Source: Gammaproteobacteria bacterium (lineage in GTDB: Bacteria; Pseudomonadota; Gammaproteobacteria; Chromatiales; Chromatiaceae). From it: a DNA stretch of 64,000 nt. The stretch is from positions 62,001 through 126,000 of the forward strand of contig JAJFJN010000041.1 in assembly GCA_021773975.1 (NCBI GenBank), read 5' to 3'. How positions within the stretch are numbered: position 1 is the first letter of the stretch; each line of letters begins with the position of its first letter. Below the pieces are notes generated by a model. It saw nothing but the letters and a program-made list of their open reading frames with translations. It had not been told where the DNA came from and did not search any database. The translations under genes were made by a program, and so were the position numbers. Shown piece after piece: positions 1-9,918 of the stretch.

Positions 1-436
1 TAAGTACCAGGGCAGCTTTTGCTCCGGCATTTTGTGCAGCTTGAATATCTTTTAAACTATCACCAATGAAGATAGTTTCAGATAGATCAATATTCAAACG
101 GTCAGCTATCTCCAAAAGTAAACCTGGCTTGGGCTTGCGGCAGCCACAGTTTTCATCAGGTGTATGTGGACAAAAGAATATTGAATCAATATACCCCCCT
201 TGTTGAGCAAGGGCATCAAACATCTTTTGGTGAATGGCATGGAGCTGGTCAATATTAAATAGACCACGCCCAAGCCCAGATTGGTTTGTTGCAACTACCA
301 CTCGATAATTTGCATGGTTTAATTTAGCAATAGCCTCTAAGCTTCCAGTAATAGGAATCCACTCATCAGGGTGTTTGATATAGGTAGCTGAGTCTTTGTT
401 AATAACGCCATCGCGGTCTAGTATGACAAGTTTCAT
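1..436 (-). CDS. gmhB: D-glycero-beta-D-manno-heptose 1,7-bisphosphate 7-phosphatase, 3' end cut by window edge
   Basis: The minus strand reads open from an ATG at 436 to the window edge (145 codons; the family is about 180-190 aa, so the C-terminus is missing). It is a HAD-family phosphatase: the DRDGVIN nucleophile motif lies at the N-terminus, then VVVATNQSG, a zinc-binding Cys/His cluster (CPHTPDENCGCRKPKPG), and FIGDSLKDI near the edge. GmhB removes the 7-phosphate during ADP-heptose synthesis for the LPS inner core. It starts 26 bp after glyS ends, and glyQ-glyS-gmhB is a common gammaproteobacterial operon. No clear ribosome site precedes the ATG, so translation may depend on readthrough from glyS. 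Confidence 0.93.
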   Translation of the reverse strand, partial: MKLVILDRDGVINKDSATYIKHPDEWIPITGSLEAIAKLNHANYRVVVATNQSGLGRGLFNIDQLHAIHQKMFDALAQQGGYIDSIFFCPHTPDENCGCRKPKPGLLLEIADRLNIDLSETIFIGDSLKDIQAAQNAGAKAALVL

Positions 437-462
437 AGTTATAGTTAGTAAGTACTTACAGC

Positions 463-2544
463 TTAATTTAAGCTTGTTTGTAGGCGTGATAGATCGGCAA
501 CGCGCAGAAATAATCCAGATAATGATGAAAGAAGTGCCAGACGGTTTTGACGTAGATTCTCATCATCACACATCACCATAACATCATCAAAAAACTGATC
601 TACAGGTTCATGCAATACAGCAAGCTGCTGCAATGCCTCGGAATAAAGACCTTGTGATAAAAGCGGTTCAACCTTAGGTTGAAGTGCTTCAATCTGTTCG
701 GCTAATCTCTTTTCCGATTGCTCTACCAGTAGGTTGATATCTACCTGTTCAGGGAATGTCTCATCTGTTTTTCGTAGGATATTTTGAATGCGTTTATTGG
801 CAGCAGCGAGAGCTTCAGCCTCTGGTAACTGACGAAAGTGGGAGACCGCTTTAATACGCAGATCAAAGTCAGCAGGTTGGGTTGGGTGACGTGAAAGCAC
901 GGCATCTATCAAATCAGCTGAGATACCTTGATCGGCATAATAGGCATTCAACCGTTCCATCATATAGTTAAATACCTCATTGGCTGTATTGCTGGTATCC
1001 AACTTATCAGCTAGCCCCTTTGCTGTAGCCTGGAGCAGAACCTCAAGATCAAGTTTTAATGGGGTTTCAATCAAGATACGAAGTACACCTAATGCTGCAC
1101 GGCGCAGGCCAAATGGATCTTTTTCGCCCGTTGGTTTTTTACCAATAGCGAAGATGCCAACCAGGGTATCCAGCCGGTCTGCAATGGCAATGGCTCGGCC
1201 ACAATTGGTTTGTGGTAGATTGTCTCCAGCATGGCGTGGTAGATATTGCTCTTCGATGGCAGCAGCGATATCACTGCCCTCCCCTGCATGTTGTGCATAG
1301 TAGCGCCCCATCACACCTTGCAGTGAAGGAAACTCTCCCACCATATTGGAAAGCAGATCGCACTTAGCAAGTGTTGCTGCACGGGCTGCATCCGTTGAAT
1401 CGAAGTTAAGCTGTTCCGCAATCAGTTGAGCCAGCTGTGAGATGCGCTGCGACTTGTCATACAGTGATCCCAGCTGCTTTTGAAAGACCACATCCTTAAG
1501 CCTCGGGATCAGGGCCTCCAATGGTTGCTTGAGATCTTGCCCCCAGAAAAAAGCAGCATCACTAAAACGTGGGCGAATAACCCGTTCGTTACCTGCACTG
1601 ACTTGTGTGGGATCTTGGCTTTGAATATTGCTGATGGTGATAAAGTGGGGCTGTAGGCAGCCTTTGCTGTCTACAACAGGGAAATACTTTTGATGCTCCT
1701 GCATGGCCTTTATCAGAGCCTCTGAAGGCACCTCCAAAAAGCGTTTATCAAATGTACCCATAACAGCAACAGGCCACTCATTGAGTGCAGTCACCTCATC
1801 GAGTAGTGCCTCATCAATGGCGGCAACCATTCCAGCTTTGGAAGCAATCTGTTCGACCTGTGCCTGAATTTTTTCTCGACGGGCATTGATGTCTGCAATC
1901 ACATAGCCAGGATCAAGTAGTGTTTGGGCGTAAGAAGCCGGTGAAGTCAATTCAATAGGATCGGGGTGATGAAAGCGATGGCCGTGGGTTGTGCGCCCTG
2001 CTTTAAGCCCCATGATCTCACAGTCGATGGTCTGATCGCCAAACAGCATCACAATCCAATGAACAGGACGAACAAATTCGGCATCACCTGCACCCCAGCG
2101 CATACGCTTTGGAATAGGAAGACGGGCCAGTGCCTGCTTAACCATGGCAGGAATAAATGCCTCGGTCTGTTGGCCCGGTTGGGTTTGCTGGAAAACCAAC
2201 CAAGCACCTTTTGGTGTATCCACCTGTTTCAGTTCAGCGACAGTCACACCGCAGGAGTGGGCAAAACCTTCAGCCGCTTTGGTAGCATCACCCTCTTTAT
2301 CAAAGGCCGCTTTTACAGCGGGGCCTTTGCGCTCAACCTCACGATCAGCCTGAGCAGTATCAAGTTGAGTAATAAGCAGTGCCAACCGGCGGGGTGTGGC
2401 AAACCGCTGTATTGATTCAAATCTAAGATCAGCCTGGTTTAGCTGAGATTCAATGCTGGTTTGAAAGGCCATAGAGAGACGGTCAAGTGCCTTGGGTGGT
2501 AGCTCTTCCGTACCGATTTCGATAAGTAGATCTTGCTTAACCAT
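463..2544 (-). CDS. glyS: Glycine--tRNA ligase beta subunit
   Basis: Beta subunit of the alpha2beta2 bacterial glycyl-tRNA synthetase, which charges tRNA-Gly in the cytoplasm. The protein begins [20 protein letters not shown], the typical GlyS N-terminus, and carries the family block [11 protein letters not shown]; the C-terminal region contains the anticodon-binding-like segment. The chosen ATG at 2544 gives 693 aa, the expected size; an in-frame TTG further upstream would add 13 unrelated residues. The ATG overlaps the end of glyQ by 8 bp (ATGGTTAA), so the two subunits are probably translationally coupled. Confidence 0.97.
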   Translation of the reverse strand: MVKQDLLIEIGTEELPPKALDRLSMAFQTSIESQLNQADLRFESIQRFATPRRLALLITQLDTAQADREVERKGPAVKAAFDKEGDATKAAEGFAHSCGVTVAELKQVDTPKGAWLVFQQTQPGQQTEAFIPAMVKQALARLPIPKRMRWGAGDAEFVRPVHWIVMLFGDQTIDCEIMGLKAGRTTHGHRFHHPDPIELTSPASYAQTLLDPGYVIADINARREKIQAQVEQIASKAGMVAAIDEALLDEVTALNEWPVAVMGTFDKRFLEVPSEALIKAMQEHQKYFPVVDSKGCLQPHFITISNIQSQDPTQVSAGNERVIRPRFSDAAFFWGQDLKQPLEALIPRLKDVVFQKQLGSLYDKSQRISQLAQLIAEQLNFDSTDAARAATLAKCDLLSNMVGEFPSLQGVMGRYYAQHAGEGSDIAAAIEEQYLPRHAGDNLPQTNCGRAIAIADRLDTLVGIFAIGKKPTGEKDPFGLRRAALGVLRILIETPLKLDLEVLLQATAKGLADKLDTSNTANEVFNYMMERLNAYYADQGISADLIDAVLSRHPTQPADFDLRIKAVSHFRQLPEAEALAAANKRIQNILRKTDETFPEQVDINLLVEQSEKRLAEQIEALQPKVEPLLSQGLYSEALQQLAVLHEPVDQFFDDVMVMCDDENLRQNRLALLSSLSGLFLRVADLSRLQTSLN

Positions 2545-3475
2545 TGGATGCCTCCTTCTGTTGAGGCAGCATGGGAAATCCAAGCGCTTCCCGGCGTTCG
2601 TAATAAGCTTGTGCTACAGCGCGTGAGAGTGACCGGACACGCAGAATAAACCGTTGGCGCTCAGTGACAGAGATAGCCTGTCTGGCATCCAGCAGATTGA
2701 ATGTGTGTGATGCTTTAAGTACTTGCTCATAGGCAGGCAGTGGTAGCCCCTGCTCAATCAATTTTTGGCTTTCAGATTCACAAGTATCAAACCAAGAAAA
2801 GAGCGCTTCGACATTGGCATGTTCAAAATTGTAGGTTGATTGTTCAACCTCATTTTGATGGAAGACATCACCATAGGTAACAGGGCCATTAGGGCCATTA
2901 GCCCAAACCAGATCGTATACACTTTCAACGGATTGAAGGTACATGGCAATGCGCTCCAGCCCGTAGGTAATTTCACCAGTGACTGGGCGGCAATCGAGTC
3001 CACCTACCTGTTGAAAATAGGTAAACTGCGTGACCTCCATGCCATTCAGCCAAATTTCCCAACCCAGACCCCATGCGCCGAGGGTGGGTGATTCCCAGTT
3101 ATCCTCAACAAAACGGATGTCATGTACCAAGGGATCAATCCCTAACATCTTTAGTGAGTTGAGATAGAGATCCTGAATATTCAGTGGTGAAGGTTTGAGA
3201 ATGACCTGAAACTGATAATAGTGTTGCAGCCGGTTTGGATTCTCACCGTAGCGGCCATCAGTTGGGCGGCGTGAAGGCTGCACATAGGCGCAACTCCAAG
3301 GCTCTGGGCCAATGGCACGCAGAAAGGTTGCAGAGTGAAAGGTACCTGCCCCCATCTCCATATCGTAAGGCTGTAAAATAACGCAGCCCTGGTCTGCCCA
3401 ATATTGCTGAAGGGCAAAAATAAGACCCTGAAAGGTGGATGTGTCAGGGCTCGCCACATTTTTTTGAGTATTCAA
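2537..3475 (-). CDS. glyQ: Glycine--tRNA ligase alpha subunit
   Basis: Catalytic alpha subunit of glycyl-tRNA synthetase (class II fold). Diagnostic blocks are [18 protein letters not shown], the motif around [20 protein letters not shown] and [20 protein letters not shown] chose a TTG start at 3475 because an AAAGG sits 6-8 bases upstream and because it gives 312 aa, close to the roughly 300 aa of the family; an in-frame GTG at 3535 would add 20 residues with no homology that I recognise. A GTG at 3460 is also possible. First gene of the glyQ-glyS-gmhB operon; its promoter must lie in 3476-3613, divergent from the globin remnant. Confidence 0.95.
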   Translation of the reverse strand: MNTQKNVASPDTSTFQGLIFALQQYWADQGCVILQPYDMEMGAGTFHSATFLRAIGPEPWSCAYVQPSRRPTDGRYGENPNRLQHYYQFQVILKPSPLNIQDLYLNSLKMLGIDPLVHDIRFVEDNWESPTLGAWGLGWEIWLNGMEVTQFTYFQQVGGLDCRPVTGEITYGLERIAMYLQSVESVYDLVWANGPNGPVTYGDVFHQNEVEQSTYNFEHANVEALFSWFDTCESESQKLIEQGLPLPAYEQVLKASHTFNLLDARQAISVTERQRFILRVRSLSRAVAQAYYERREALGFPMLPQQKEASNG

Positions 3476-3613
3476 ATCTTGACCTTTATCCAAACTGATA
3501 AACCAATCGCGCAAGTATACCGTTATAAAGGGCACTGTTTGTAGAGGTGATTGATATTTAGGCTAGGAGCTTCTATAAATATTTAAGTCATTATTATTCG
3601 GGGAGGAAACAGG

Positions 3614-3975
3614 GTGAAGAGTCTGTTTGAAAGAATTGGGGGCATAGGCGCAGTAGATGCTGCAGTTGATCTGTTTTATAAATAAAGTGCTGGCAGATGA
3701 CAGGATAAAGCACTTTTGTGAAGGTGTAGATATCGGAAATGCACGTAGACATCAGAAGGTATTTTTGCGATCTGCTTTGATGGTTCTCCATTCTACTCAG
3801 GCAAATCATTACGTGACACGCATAGCCATTTAGTTGAAGAGGCGGGGCTTAGCAATAACCCTTTGATACGGTTATCGAGCGTCTGGGAGCAACGCTAATA
3901 GAGCTTGGAGTAGCAGATGATCTAATTGCTGAAGCAGCAACTATTGCTCAATCTACGAGAAACGAGGTTTTGTGA
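3614..3975 (+). pseudogene. Truncated haemoglobin (group I-like) remnant with three frameshifts
   Basis: Reading with three single-base frame corrections gives a continuous globin-like protein: a GTG start at 3614 behind a strong GGGGAGG site, then KSLFERIGGIGAVDAAVDLFY; after an extra A near 3680-3682, NKVLADDRIKHFCEGVDIG and ARRHQKVFLRSAL; after a missing base near 3776-3778, DGSPFYSGKSLRDTHSHLVE; after a missing base near 3860-3862, FDTVIERLGATLIELGVADD and a TGA at 3975. The FERIGG start and the LADDRI/HFF and HQ blocks are those of GlbN-type 2/2 globins. Functional copies bind haem for oxygen or NO chemistry. The shifts sit at short homopolymers, so sequencing error is a real alternative to decay. 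Confidence 0.85.
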
Positions 3976-3993
3976 AATTAATATGCAACCAAT

Positions 3994-4569
3994 ATGAGAA
4001 TTAAACAATATTTAGCTATATTATTACCAGTTGCCCTTATAGCCTGCTCGACAACACAGTTGATTGAGACATCAGATCCAAATCTAAAGTTAGATCAGTC
4101 ACAACAATTAATTAAAGCAGATAAGCCGTTACAGGCCGAAATACTGCTACAGCAAGCACTTATAATTTATAAAGAAAATAATAATAAAATGGGTGAAGCG
4201 GAAGCTTACCAACGGATTGGCATCTACTATTCATCAGAACATTATCATGACAATGCTGACCACTATAAACAGCAACAAACATATGATGCAGGTAATGTAA
4301 AAGCGCTTTCATATCTTAAGAAAGCAGATTTTTTGTTTCAAAAAACAGGGAATTTTTATGGTGCCTCAATCACTAATTACCTAATAGCAGTGATCTATCA
4401 AACTTGGGGTAATAAAAAAGCTGCTTGTGGTTATTTAGCACGAGCAATTAACCTTAATAAAGATAAAATTTTTGAAAAATCAAAGCACTATATGAATTTA
4501 CCAAATGAATATAAAAGCTATGAGGAGTTTATTGAAGCAGGTGCTATGCCGGATGTGGACTGTAATTAG
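3994..4569 (+). CDS. Lipoprotein with TPR-like helical repeats, unknown function
   Basis: 191 aa. The N-terminus has a type II signal with lipobox LIAC (MRIKQYLAILLPVALIAC), so the mature protein is probably lipid-anchored at Cys18. The rest is helical with TPR-like spacing: LQAEILLQQALIIYKENNNK, then KALSYLKKADFLFQKTGNFY and KKAACGYLARAINLNKDK. No catalytic motif is seen. It starts 18 bp after the end of the broken globin and is the only intact gene on this strand between glyQ and the carbonic anhydrase. It is AT-richer than its neighbours by eye. A role in envelope protein interaction is inference only. Confidence 0.75.
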   Translation: MRIKQYLAILLPVALIACSTTQLIETSDPNLKLDQSQQLIKADKPLQAEILLQQALIIYKENNNKMGEAEAYQRIGIYYSSEHYHDNADHYKQQQTYDAGNVKALSYLKKADFLFQKTGNFYGASITNYLIAVIYQTWGNKKAACGYLARAINLNKDKIFEKSKHYMNLPNEYKSYEEFIEAGAMPDVDCN

Positions 4570-4648
4570 CTGTGTGCCTTATCTAAATTAACTTTGGTAA
4601 ATATGTTTTAGCACTAGTTGCGCGCGAATCACAATCTAACCTTATTCG

Positions 4649-5185
4649 TTATGTATGGTTTTTATGCTGCTGTCCTAGTTTTTGGTAGTTCTGGGCAGAG
4701 TATTCAAAAAAAGCCAACTCCTTTTCGGTCAGCTTACGAATCTGTTTGACAGGTGAGCCTACGTAGAGATAACCACTTTCCAGCGTTTTGCCACCCGGCA
4801 CCAGGCTGCCTGCTCCGATGATCACTTGAGACTCCACAACAGCACCATCCAGTACGATTGAACCCATGCCAACCAGGCATTGATCTTTGATCTCACAGCC
4901 ATGTAGGGTGACATTGTGTCCGACGGTTACGTCATTTCCCACAGTAGTTGAAAAGCCACCGGGTACAAATTGGCTATCGTGGGTGACATGTACCACGGTG
5001 CCATCTTGAATACTGGTACGCTCCCCGATGCGAATCTGATGAATATCACCACGTATAACAACACTGGGCCAGATGGTTGAACCACTACCGATTTCAACAT
5101 CACCAATAACAACCGCCGCTTCATCTACCCAGGCATCCTCTGCAATAACGGGTGTCATATCTTCAAATGTTCGAATATTGTTCAT
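4649..5185 (-). CDS. Gamma-class carbonic anhydrase family protein (YrdA/PaaY type)
   Basis: A left-handed beta-helix hexapeptide-repeat protein of 178 aa. It has the block WPSVVIRGDIHQIRIGERTS followed by QDGTVVHVTHD and VGHNVTLHGCEIKDQCLVGMG, where the His residues match the trimer-interface metal ligands of the YrdA/CaiE/PaaY group. These proteins bind zinc or iron; some hydrate CO2, others have unclear substrates. I chose the ATG at 5185 (MNNIRTFED); an in-frame TTG at 5239 would add 18 residues not typical of the family. Convergent with the lipoprotein gene and divergent from prlC. Confidence 0.92.
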   Translation of the reverse strand: MNNIRTFEDMTPVIAEDAWVDEAAVVIGDVEIGSGSTIWPSVVIRGDIHQIRIGERTSIQDGTVVHVTHDSQFVPGGFSTTVGNDVTVGHNVTLHGCEIKDQCLVGMGSIVLDGAVVESQVIIGAGSLVPGGKTLESGYLYVGSPVKQIRKLTEKELAFFEYSAQNYQKLGQQHKNHT

Positions 5186-5385
5186 GGCAAATAATTCTCT
5201 GTAGGAGTAGAGGTAGCGACTGGTTTCATTCTGTTTCAAGCAGAGAGTTTATCGGAGTTTGCAGTGGGTTATCAGCACATTTGTATTATTTGTTGTCAAT
5301 ATAGCGGCAAGCTTGGGTATATTTCACACTGAATGCCTGTGAGCATAATGATATTATTAACCTTTTCACCTAGCTGATCTGCCCT

Positions 5386-7419
5386 ATGGATAATCCACTC
5401 TTAAATCTTCCTGGCCTACCGCCTTTCTCCAAAATTAAGCCGGAGCACATCGAGCCTGCTATTGATCAATTGATCACTGAAGGTCGCAGCCTGGTGCAGT
5501 CGGTAGTGGATAGCACAGCCCCGGCAACCTGGCAAAATCTGGTGGAAGTATTGGATGTGGAGGATGACAAGCTGGGTCGCGCTTGGTCTCCCGTGAGTCA
5601 TATGAATTCAGTGGTGAATAGTGATGAGTTGCGTGAGGCCTACAATGCTTGCCTATCGAAACTGAGTGAATATGCTACTGAGGTAGGACAAAACGAACAG
5701 CTGTTTGCAGCCTATAAGGCTGTAGCAGATCAGAGTAGTGATCTTGATGCTGCCCAGCAAAAGGTGCTGGAGAATGCACTGCGGGATTTTCATCTCTCGG
5801 GTGTTGATCTGCCCCCTGAGAAGAAAGAGCGTTACAAAGGAATTAACCTGGCTATTTCTCAGCTTACCAGTAACTTCAGCGACAACCTGCTGGATGCCAC
5901 TAATGCCTGGAACAAACTGATCACTGATGAAGCAGAGTTGGCTGGGTTGCCGGAATCAGCCCTCGGTTTGGCCAAGCAGGTAGCTGAGCAGCAAGGTGAA
6001 GAGGGTTGGATGTTGACTCTGGACTTTCCCTCTTACATGCCGGTGATGAGCTACGCTGATAATCGTGAACTGCGCAGTGAGATGTACCAAGCCTATGCTA
6101 CGCGCGCATCTGATCAGGGGCCTGATGCGGGCAAGTGGGATAACAGTGAAAACATGGAGCAGCTGCTTGCACTGCGCCATGAGTTGGCTAATCTGCTTGG
6201 GTTTAAAAATTATGCCGAACGCTCACTGGCCACCAAGATGGCTCGTTCAACAGATGAAGTCATTGGCTTTCTGACAGATCTGGCAGAGCGTTCCCATGCC
6301 CAAGCGCAAGGAGAGTTGGCTGAATTGTTGGCTTTTGCCAAAAAAGAGCATGGGGTAGAAAAATTAGAGGCTTGGGATACCGGTTATTATGCTGAAAAGC
6401 TACGCCAACAACGCTATGCATTTACTCAGGAAGAGTTGAAACCTTACTTTCCTGAGACGCGTGTTATCCCAGGACTGTTTGCGGTGGTTGAGCGACTTTT
6501 TGGTATTCAGATCAGTGAAGTCAAAGATGTTGATACTTGGCATCCAGATGTGCGCTTCTTTGAGATTAAAGATAGAGAGGGTGAGATCCGAGGACAGTTC
6601 TATCTTGATCTTTATGCACGTCGAAACAAGCGTGGCGGTGCCTGGATGGACGACTATGTGGGTCGCATGGTGGCCTCAAATAAACAGCAAGACCCGGTGG
6701 CCTATCTTACCTGCAACTTCTCGCCACCCGTGGGCGACCAACCTGCCCTCTTCACTCACAATGAGGTAGAGACACTGTTTCATGAATTTGGGCATGGCCT
6801 GCATCACATGCTAACGCGCATTGATTACCATGCGGTTTCGGGTATTAACGGTGTGGCCTGGGATGCCGTCGAGTTGCCGAGTCAGTTTTTGGAAAACTGG
6901 TGCTGGGAGCGCGAGGCATTGGATCTAATCTCTGGTCATGTTGAGACGGGTGAACCCCTACCGGATGAACTTTATCAAAAGATGTATGCGGCGAAGAATT
7001 TTCAATCGGCTATGCAGATGATGCGGCAGCTTGAGTTTAGCTTATTCGATTTCCGTATTCATTTGGAGTATGACCCTCAAGAGGGTGGCCGTATCTATGA
7101 AATTTTAGAACAGGTTAGAGATCAGGTTGCTGTAATTAGACCCCCTGCTTTCAATCGCTTTGCCCATGGCTTCTCACATATCTTCGCTGGGGGGTATGGT
7201 GCGGGTTACTACAGCTACAAGTGGGCGGAAGTACTCTCTGCAGATGCCTTCTCTCTGTTTGAAGAGAATGGCATCTTTGATGCGGCTAGTGGAGAATCTT
7301 TTCTGCATAACATACTGGAAAAAGGGGGTTCACAGGATGCTGCTGAACTGTTTTGTGCATTTCGAGGCAGGGAGCCAAGGGTAGATGCACTGCTGCGCCA
7401 TTGTGGTATTGCTGGATAG
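5386..7419 (+). CDS. prlC: Oligopeptidase A (M3 family metallopeptidase)
   Basis: Cytosolic zinc peptidase that degrades short peptides, including cleaved signal peptides. The length of 677 aa matches E. coli OpdA/PrlC. The zinc site is HEFGH at residues 466-470, inside FHEFGHGLHHMLT, and the downstream ELPSQFLENW supplies the third ligand Glu. The N-terminus NPLLNLPGLPPFSKIKPEHI is the standard start of the family. It is followed after 4 bp by the SH3-domain gene and then hisG, probably one transcription unit. Confidence 0.97.
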   Translation: MDNPLLNLPGLPPFSKIKPEHIEPAIDQLITEGRSLVQSVVDSTAPATWQNLVEVLDVEDDKLGRAWSPVSHMNSVVNSDELREAYNACLSKLSEYATEVGQNEQLFAAYKAVADQSSDLDAAQQKVLENALRDFHLSGVDLPPEKKERYKGINLAISQLTSNFSDNLLDATNAWNKLITDEAELAGLPESALGLAKQVAEQQGEEGWMLTLDFPSYMPVMSYADNRELRSEMYQAYATRASDQGPDAGKWDNSENMEQLLALRHELANLLGFKNYAERSLATKMARSTDEVIGFLTDLAERSHAQAQGELAELLAFAKKEHGVEKLEAWDTGYYAEKLRQQRYAFTQEELKPYFPETRVIPGLFAVVERLFGIQISEVKDVDTWHPDVRFFEIKDREGEIRGQFYLDLYARRNKRGGAWMDDYVGRMVASNKQQDPVAYLTCNFSPPVGDQPALFTHNEVETLFHEFGHGLHHMLTRIDYHAVSGINGVAWDAVELPSQFLENWCWEREALDLISGHVETGEPLPDELYQKMYAAKNFQSAMQMMRQLEFSLFDFRIHLEYDPQEGGRIYEILEQVRDQVAVIRPPAFNRFAHGFSHIFAGGYGAGYYSYKWAEVLSADAFSLFEENGIFDAASGESFLHNILEKGGSQDAAELFCAFRGREPRVDALLRHCGIAG

Positions 7420-7423
7420 CGAT

Positions 7424-8008
7424 ATGCTTCAAAAAAATCCTTTTGTGTTTGGGCTGTTGCTGCTACTACTGTCATCTCCTCTCTCTGCTGCATATGTGAC
7501 AGATAAGTTGCTGGCTGGGCTTTATGAAAAACCAGAGAGCAGTGCCGCCCCGCTACAGTTGTTAGCCAGTGGCACGCCTATTGAGTTATTAAAAACAAAA
7601 GGAAGTTTTACTCAAGTGCGTTTACCCAGCCGAAGCGAGGGGTGGATTGAGAGTCACTTTATCTCAGATGAAAAGCCAGCCCAGGTGATGTTATTGGAAC
7701 TACAGGCGGTTGCTGCTGAGTTGCGTCGTAAATTGCAGCAAGGAGACAAGGTGCTTGAGCAAAGTAAAATAACGTTTCCAGATCAAGCATCATTAAAGGC
7801 CAACCTTACTGAAGCTGAGGGGCGGGTAAAAAATCTAACTCTAGAGCTTCAAGAAGTTAAAAGTAAATTAAACAACAAACATGCCCTTTTATCGTTACCT
7901 TTTTGGCTGCTGCCAACAGCTGGGCTACTGTTTTTGCTCGGTGTGATCAGTGGCATAATTTTTCAAAACGTTCGTCTGCGTAAACGTTTTGGTGGACTCA
8001 GACTTTAA
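7424..8008 (+). CDS. Membrane-anchored bacterial SH3-domain protein (TIGR04211/YgiM-like)
   Basis: 194 aa from the ATG at 7424, 4 bp after the prlC stop; an in-frame upstream ATG at 7385 would lie inside prlC and precede the signal peptide. Order of parts: signal peptide (LLLLLLSSPLSA), an SH3-like domain of about 65 residues with VTDKLLAGLYEKPESSAAPL and a GWIESHFI end, a coiled coil rich in LEL/LRRKLQQ, a single C-terminal transmembrane helix (FWLLPTAGLLFLLGVISGII) and a short basic tail. This is the architecture of YgiM-type proteins. The exported SH3 domain probably binds peptidoglycan or an envelope partner. Confidence 0.88.
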   Translation: MLQKNPFVFGLLLLLLSSPLSAAYVTDKLLAGLYEKPESSAAPLQLLASGTPIELLKTKGSFTQVRLPSRSEGWIESHFISDEKPAQVMLLELQAVAAELRRKLQQGDKVLEQSKITFPDQASLKANLTEAEGRVKNLTLELQEVKSKLNNKHALLSLPFWLLPTAGLLFLLGVISGIIFQNVRLRKRFGGLRL

Positions 8009-8028
8009 CTATCACTGTAGGTTTAATC

Positions 8029-8901
8029 ATGGCACTACTTAAATTAGGCATCCCCAAGGGCAGCCTGGAAAAATCAACTATCTCACTCTTTGCACAGGCT
8101 GGCTGGGATATAAAGCTGCGCTCACGTAACTACTTTCCTAGTATCAATGACCCTGAGATTAGCTGTGCTCTGGTGCGCTCCCAAGAGATGGGACCTTATG
8201 TTGCCAATGGTACGCTCGACTTGGGTCTGACAGGACATGATTGGATATTGGAGACAGAAGCTGATGTTGTTGAAATATGTGAGCTGACTTACTCAAAGAC
8301 ATCAGATCAACCTTGTCGTTGGGTATTGGTTGTTCCTCAGGATTCGCCTATTCAGTCGGTTGAAGATCTTCAGGGTAAAAAGATCTCTACTGAGTTGGTT
8401 GGCTTCACCAAACGCTATTTGGCTGAACGGGGTATTGAGGCCGAAGTGGAATTCTCTTGGGGTGCAACCGAGGCTAAAGTGGTTGAAGGCTTGGTTGATG
8501 CTGTAGTTGAGATCACTGAAACAGGCAGCACTATTAAGGCACATGGTTTGCGTATTGTTTGTGATTTATTGCATACAGAGACACGTCTTATTACCAACAA
8601 AACAGCAATGGCTGATCCCAGGAAAAAAGAGAAGATTGAACAGATTGCAATGATGCTGCAATCGGCACTGGCAGCTCGTCGCAAGGTGGCACTTAAACTA
8701 AATGTGCCAAAAGAAAAACTTGAAGAGATAGTCGCCATTTTACCTAGCCTGCATGCACCAACAGTTAGTCATCTTTATGATCAACAATGGCTGGCAGTTG
8801 AGACTGTAGTTGATAGTGGTAGCACTCGCAGCCTTATTCCCCAGCTGAAAGCTATGGGCGCAGAAGGTATCCTGGAGTATGAGCTGCGAAAGATGGCTTA
8901 A
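8029..8901 (+). CDS. hisG: ATP phosphoribosyltransferase, long form
   Basis: Catalyses the first step of histidine synthesis, ATP plus PRPP to phosphoribosyl-ATP. The 290-aa length and the C-terminal domain after about residue 215 mark the long hexameric form, which carries its own histidine-binding regulatory domain and needs no HisZ. The PRPP-binding segment EITETGSTIKAHGLRIV starts near residue 161, and the N-terminus KLGIPKGSLEKSTISLF is typical. An AGG precedes the ATG. No other his gene is adjacent; hisI is 33 kb away at 41021. Confidence 0.96.
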   Translation: MALLKLGIPKGSLEKSTISLFAQAGWDIKLRSRNYFPSINDPEISCALVRSQEMGPYVANGTLDLGLTGHDWILETEADVVEICELTYSKTSDQPCRWVLVVPQDSPIQSVEDLQGKKISTELVGFTKRYLAERGIEAEVEFSWGATEAKVVEGLVDAVVEITETGSTIKAHGLRIVCDLLHTETRLITNKTAMADPRKKEKIEQIAMMLQSALAARRKVALKLNVPKEKLEEIVAILPSLHAPTVSHLYDQQWLAVETVVDSGSTRSLIPQLKAMGAEGILEYELRKMA

Positions 8902-8970
8902 TAAATTAATTGTAAATCCGGTGCCAAGGATGGCTCATAACAACCTGCTAAATTGTAAAATCCCCACCTT

Positions 8971-9819
8971 ATGATCATTGACATCACAGCCCTACAGCAA
9001 CGTTTTATTAGTATTCGTGAAAATAAAACATTTGAGACGTTTGTTATCGCAATTATCATCGTTTCTGCATTGGTGATTGGCGCTAAAACCTACACTATCA
9101 ATCCTCAGGTTGAGCTTCTGTTTAAGGTTTTGGATATTGCAGTCACACTTATCTTTTTGGCGGAAATTATCATCCGCATGATTGCAGATAACAGCCTTAA
9201 AAGATTCTTTAGTAAAGGATGGAACATCTTTGATTTTATCATCGTAACAGCAAGCTTGATTCCGGTAGATGAATCTGAAATGGCATTGTTGGGACGGCTG
9301 TTGCGTATCTTCCGTGTGTTGCGTTTGGTTTCAGTTATTCCTGAATTACGAGTATTGCTGAATGCTTTTGTTAAAGCTATTCCTCGAATGGGTTATGTAT
9401 CATTGCTGATGTTCATTTTCTTTTATATCTATGCCGCAATGGGCAGTACCTTTTTTAGTAATATCAACGCAGGTTTATGGGGGAATATTAGCATCTCTAT
9501 GTTGACACTATTCCGTGTGGCTACCTTTGAAGATTGGACAGATGTCATGTATGAAACCATGGAGGTCTATCCTTTTAGTTGGATCTTCTACCTAACCTTT
9601 ATTTTTATTGTTGCCTTTGTTTTTTTAAACATGATGATTGGTATCGTACTTGAAGTGCTGCAACGTGAGCATGAACAGTTTGATCGTGAATCAGGTGAAG
9701 GTGAGGCGGGTGAAGTGCACTGGATTAAAGAACATACCGAGTCAATGGAGCAACGTATGGAACGCATGGAAAATATGCTGATTGATCTGCATAAAAATAA
9801 GCAGAGCAATACTGAATGA
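8971..9819 (+). CDS. One-domain voltage-gated cation channel (BacNav family) with acidic TFEDWTD filter
   Basis: 282 aa with six predicted membrane helices forming one subunit of a homotetrameric inner-membrane channel. S4 has four arginines spaced by three (RLLRIFRVLRL), so it is a voltage sensor. The pore loop carries the selectivity filter T185-F-E-D-W-T-D191. NavAb, which is sodium-selective, has TLESWSM here; its calcium-selective derivative CavAb has TLDDWSD. The extra acidic residues at 188 and 191 therefore suggest calcium permeation (inference). After S6 (VAFVFLNMMIGIVLEVLQ) comes an acidic linker and a C-terminal heptad helix (MEQRMERMENMLIDL) of the type that assembles BacNav tetramers. 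No strong ribosome site is seen. Confidence 0.9.
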   Translation: MIIDITALQQRFISIRENKTFETFVIAIIIVSALVIGAKTYTINPQVELLFKVLDIAVTLIFLAEIIIRMIADNSLKRFFSKGWNIFDFIIVTASLIPVDESEMALLGRLLRIFRVLRLVSVIPELRVLLNAFVKAIPRMGYVSLLMFIFFYIYAAMGSTFFSNINAGLWGNISISMLTLFRVATFEDWTDVMYETMEVYPFSWIFYLTFIFIVAFVFLNMMIGIVLEVLQREHEQFDRESGEGEAGEVHWIKEHTESMEQRMERMENMLIDLHKNKQSNTE

Positions 9820-9918
9820 TAATTGCAGCTAGAATAGTGTAATAGGTGAATTATATTTAGTTACACAAAAGATCTGCAGTAACTCTATTACTATGCATTT
9901 AAAATGGGGCGCTTAAAT

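Noticed and set aside
1966-2415. 149-codon open frame on the plus strand
   Set aside because: Antisense to glyS; no ribosome site or family features.
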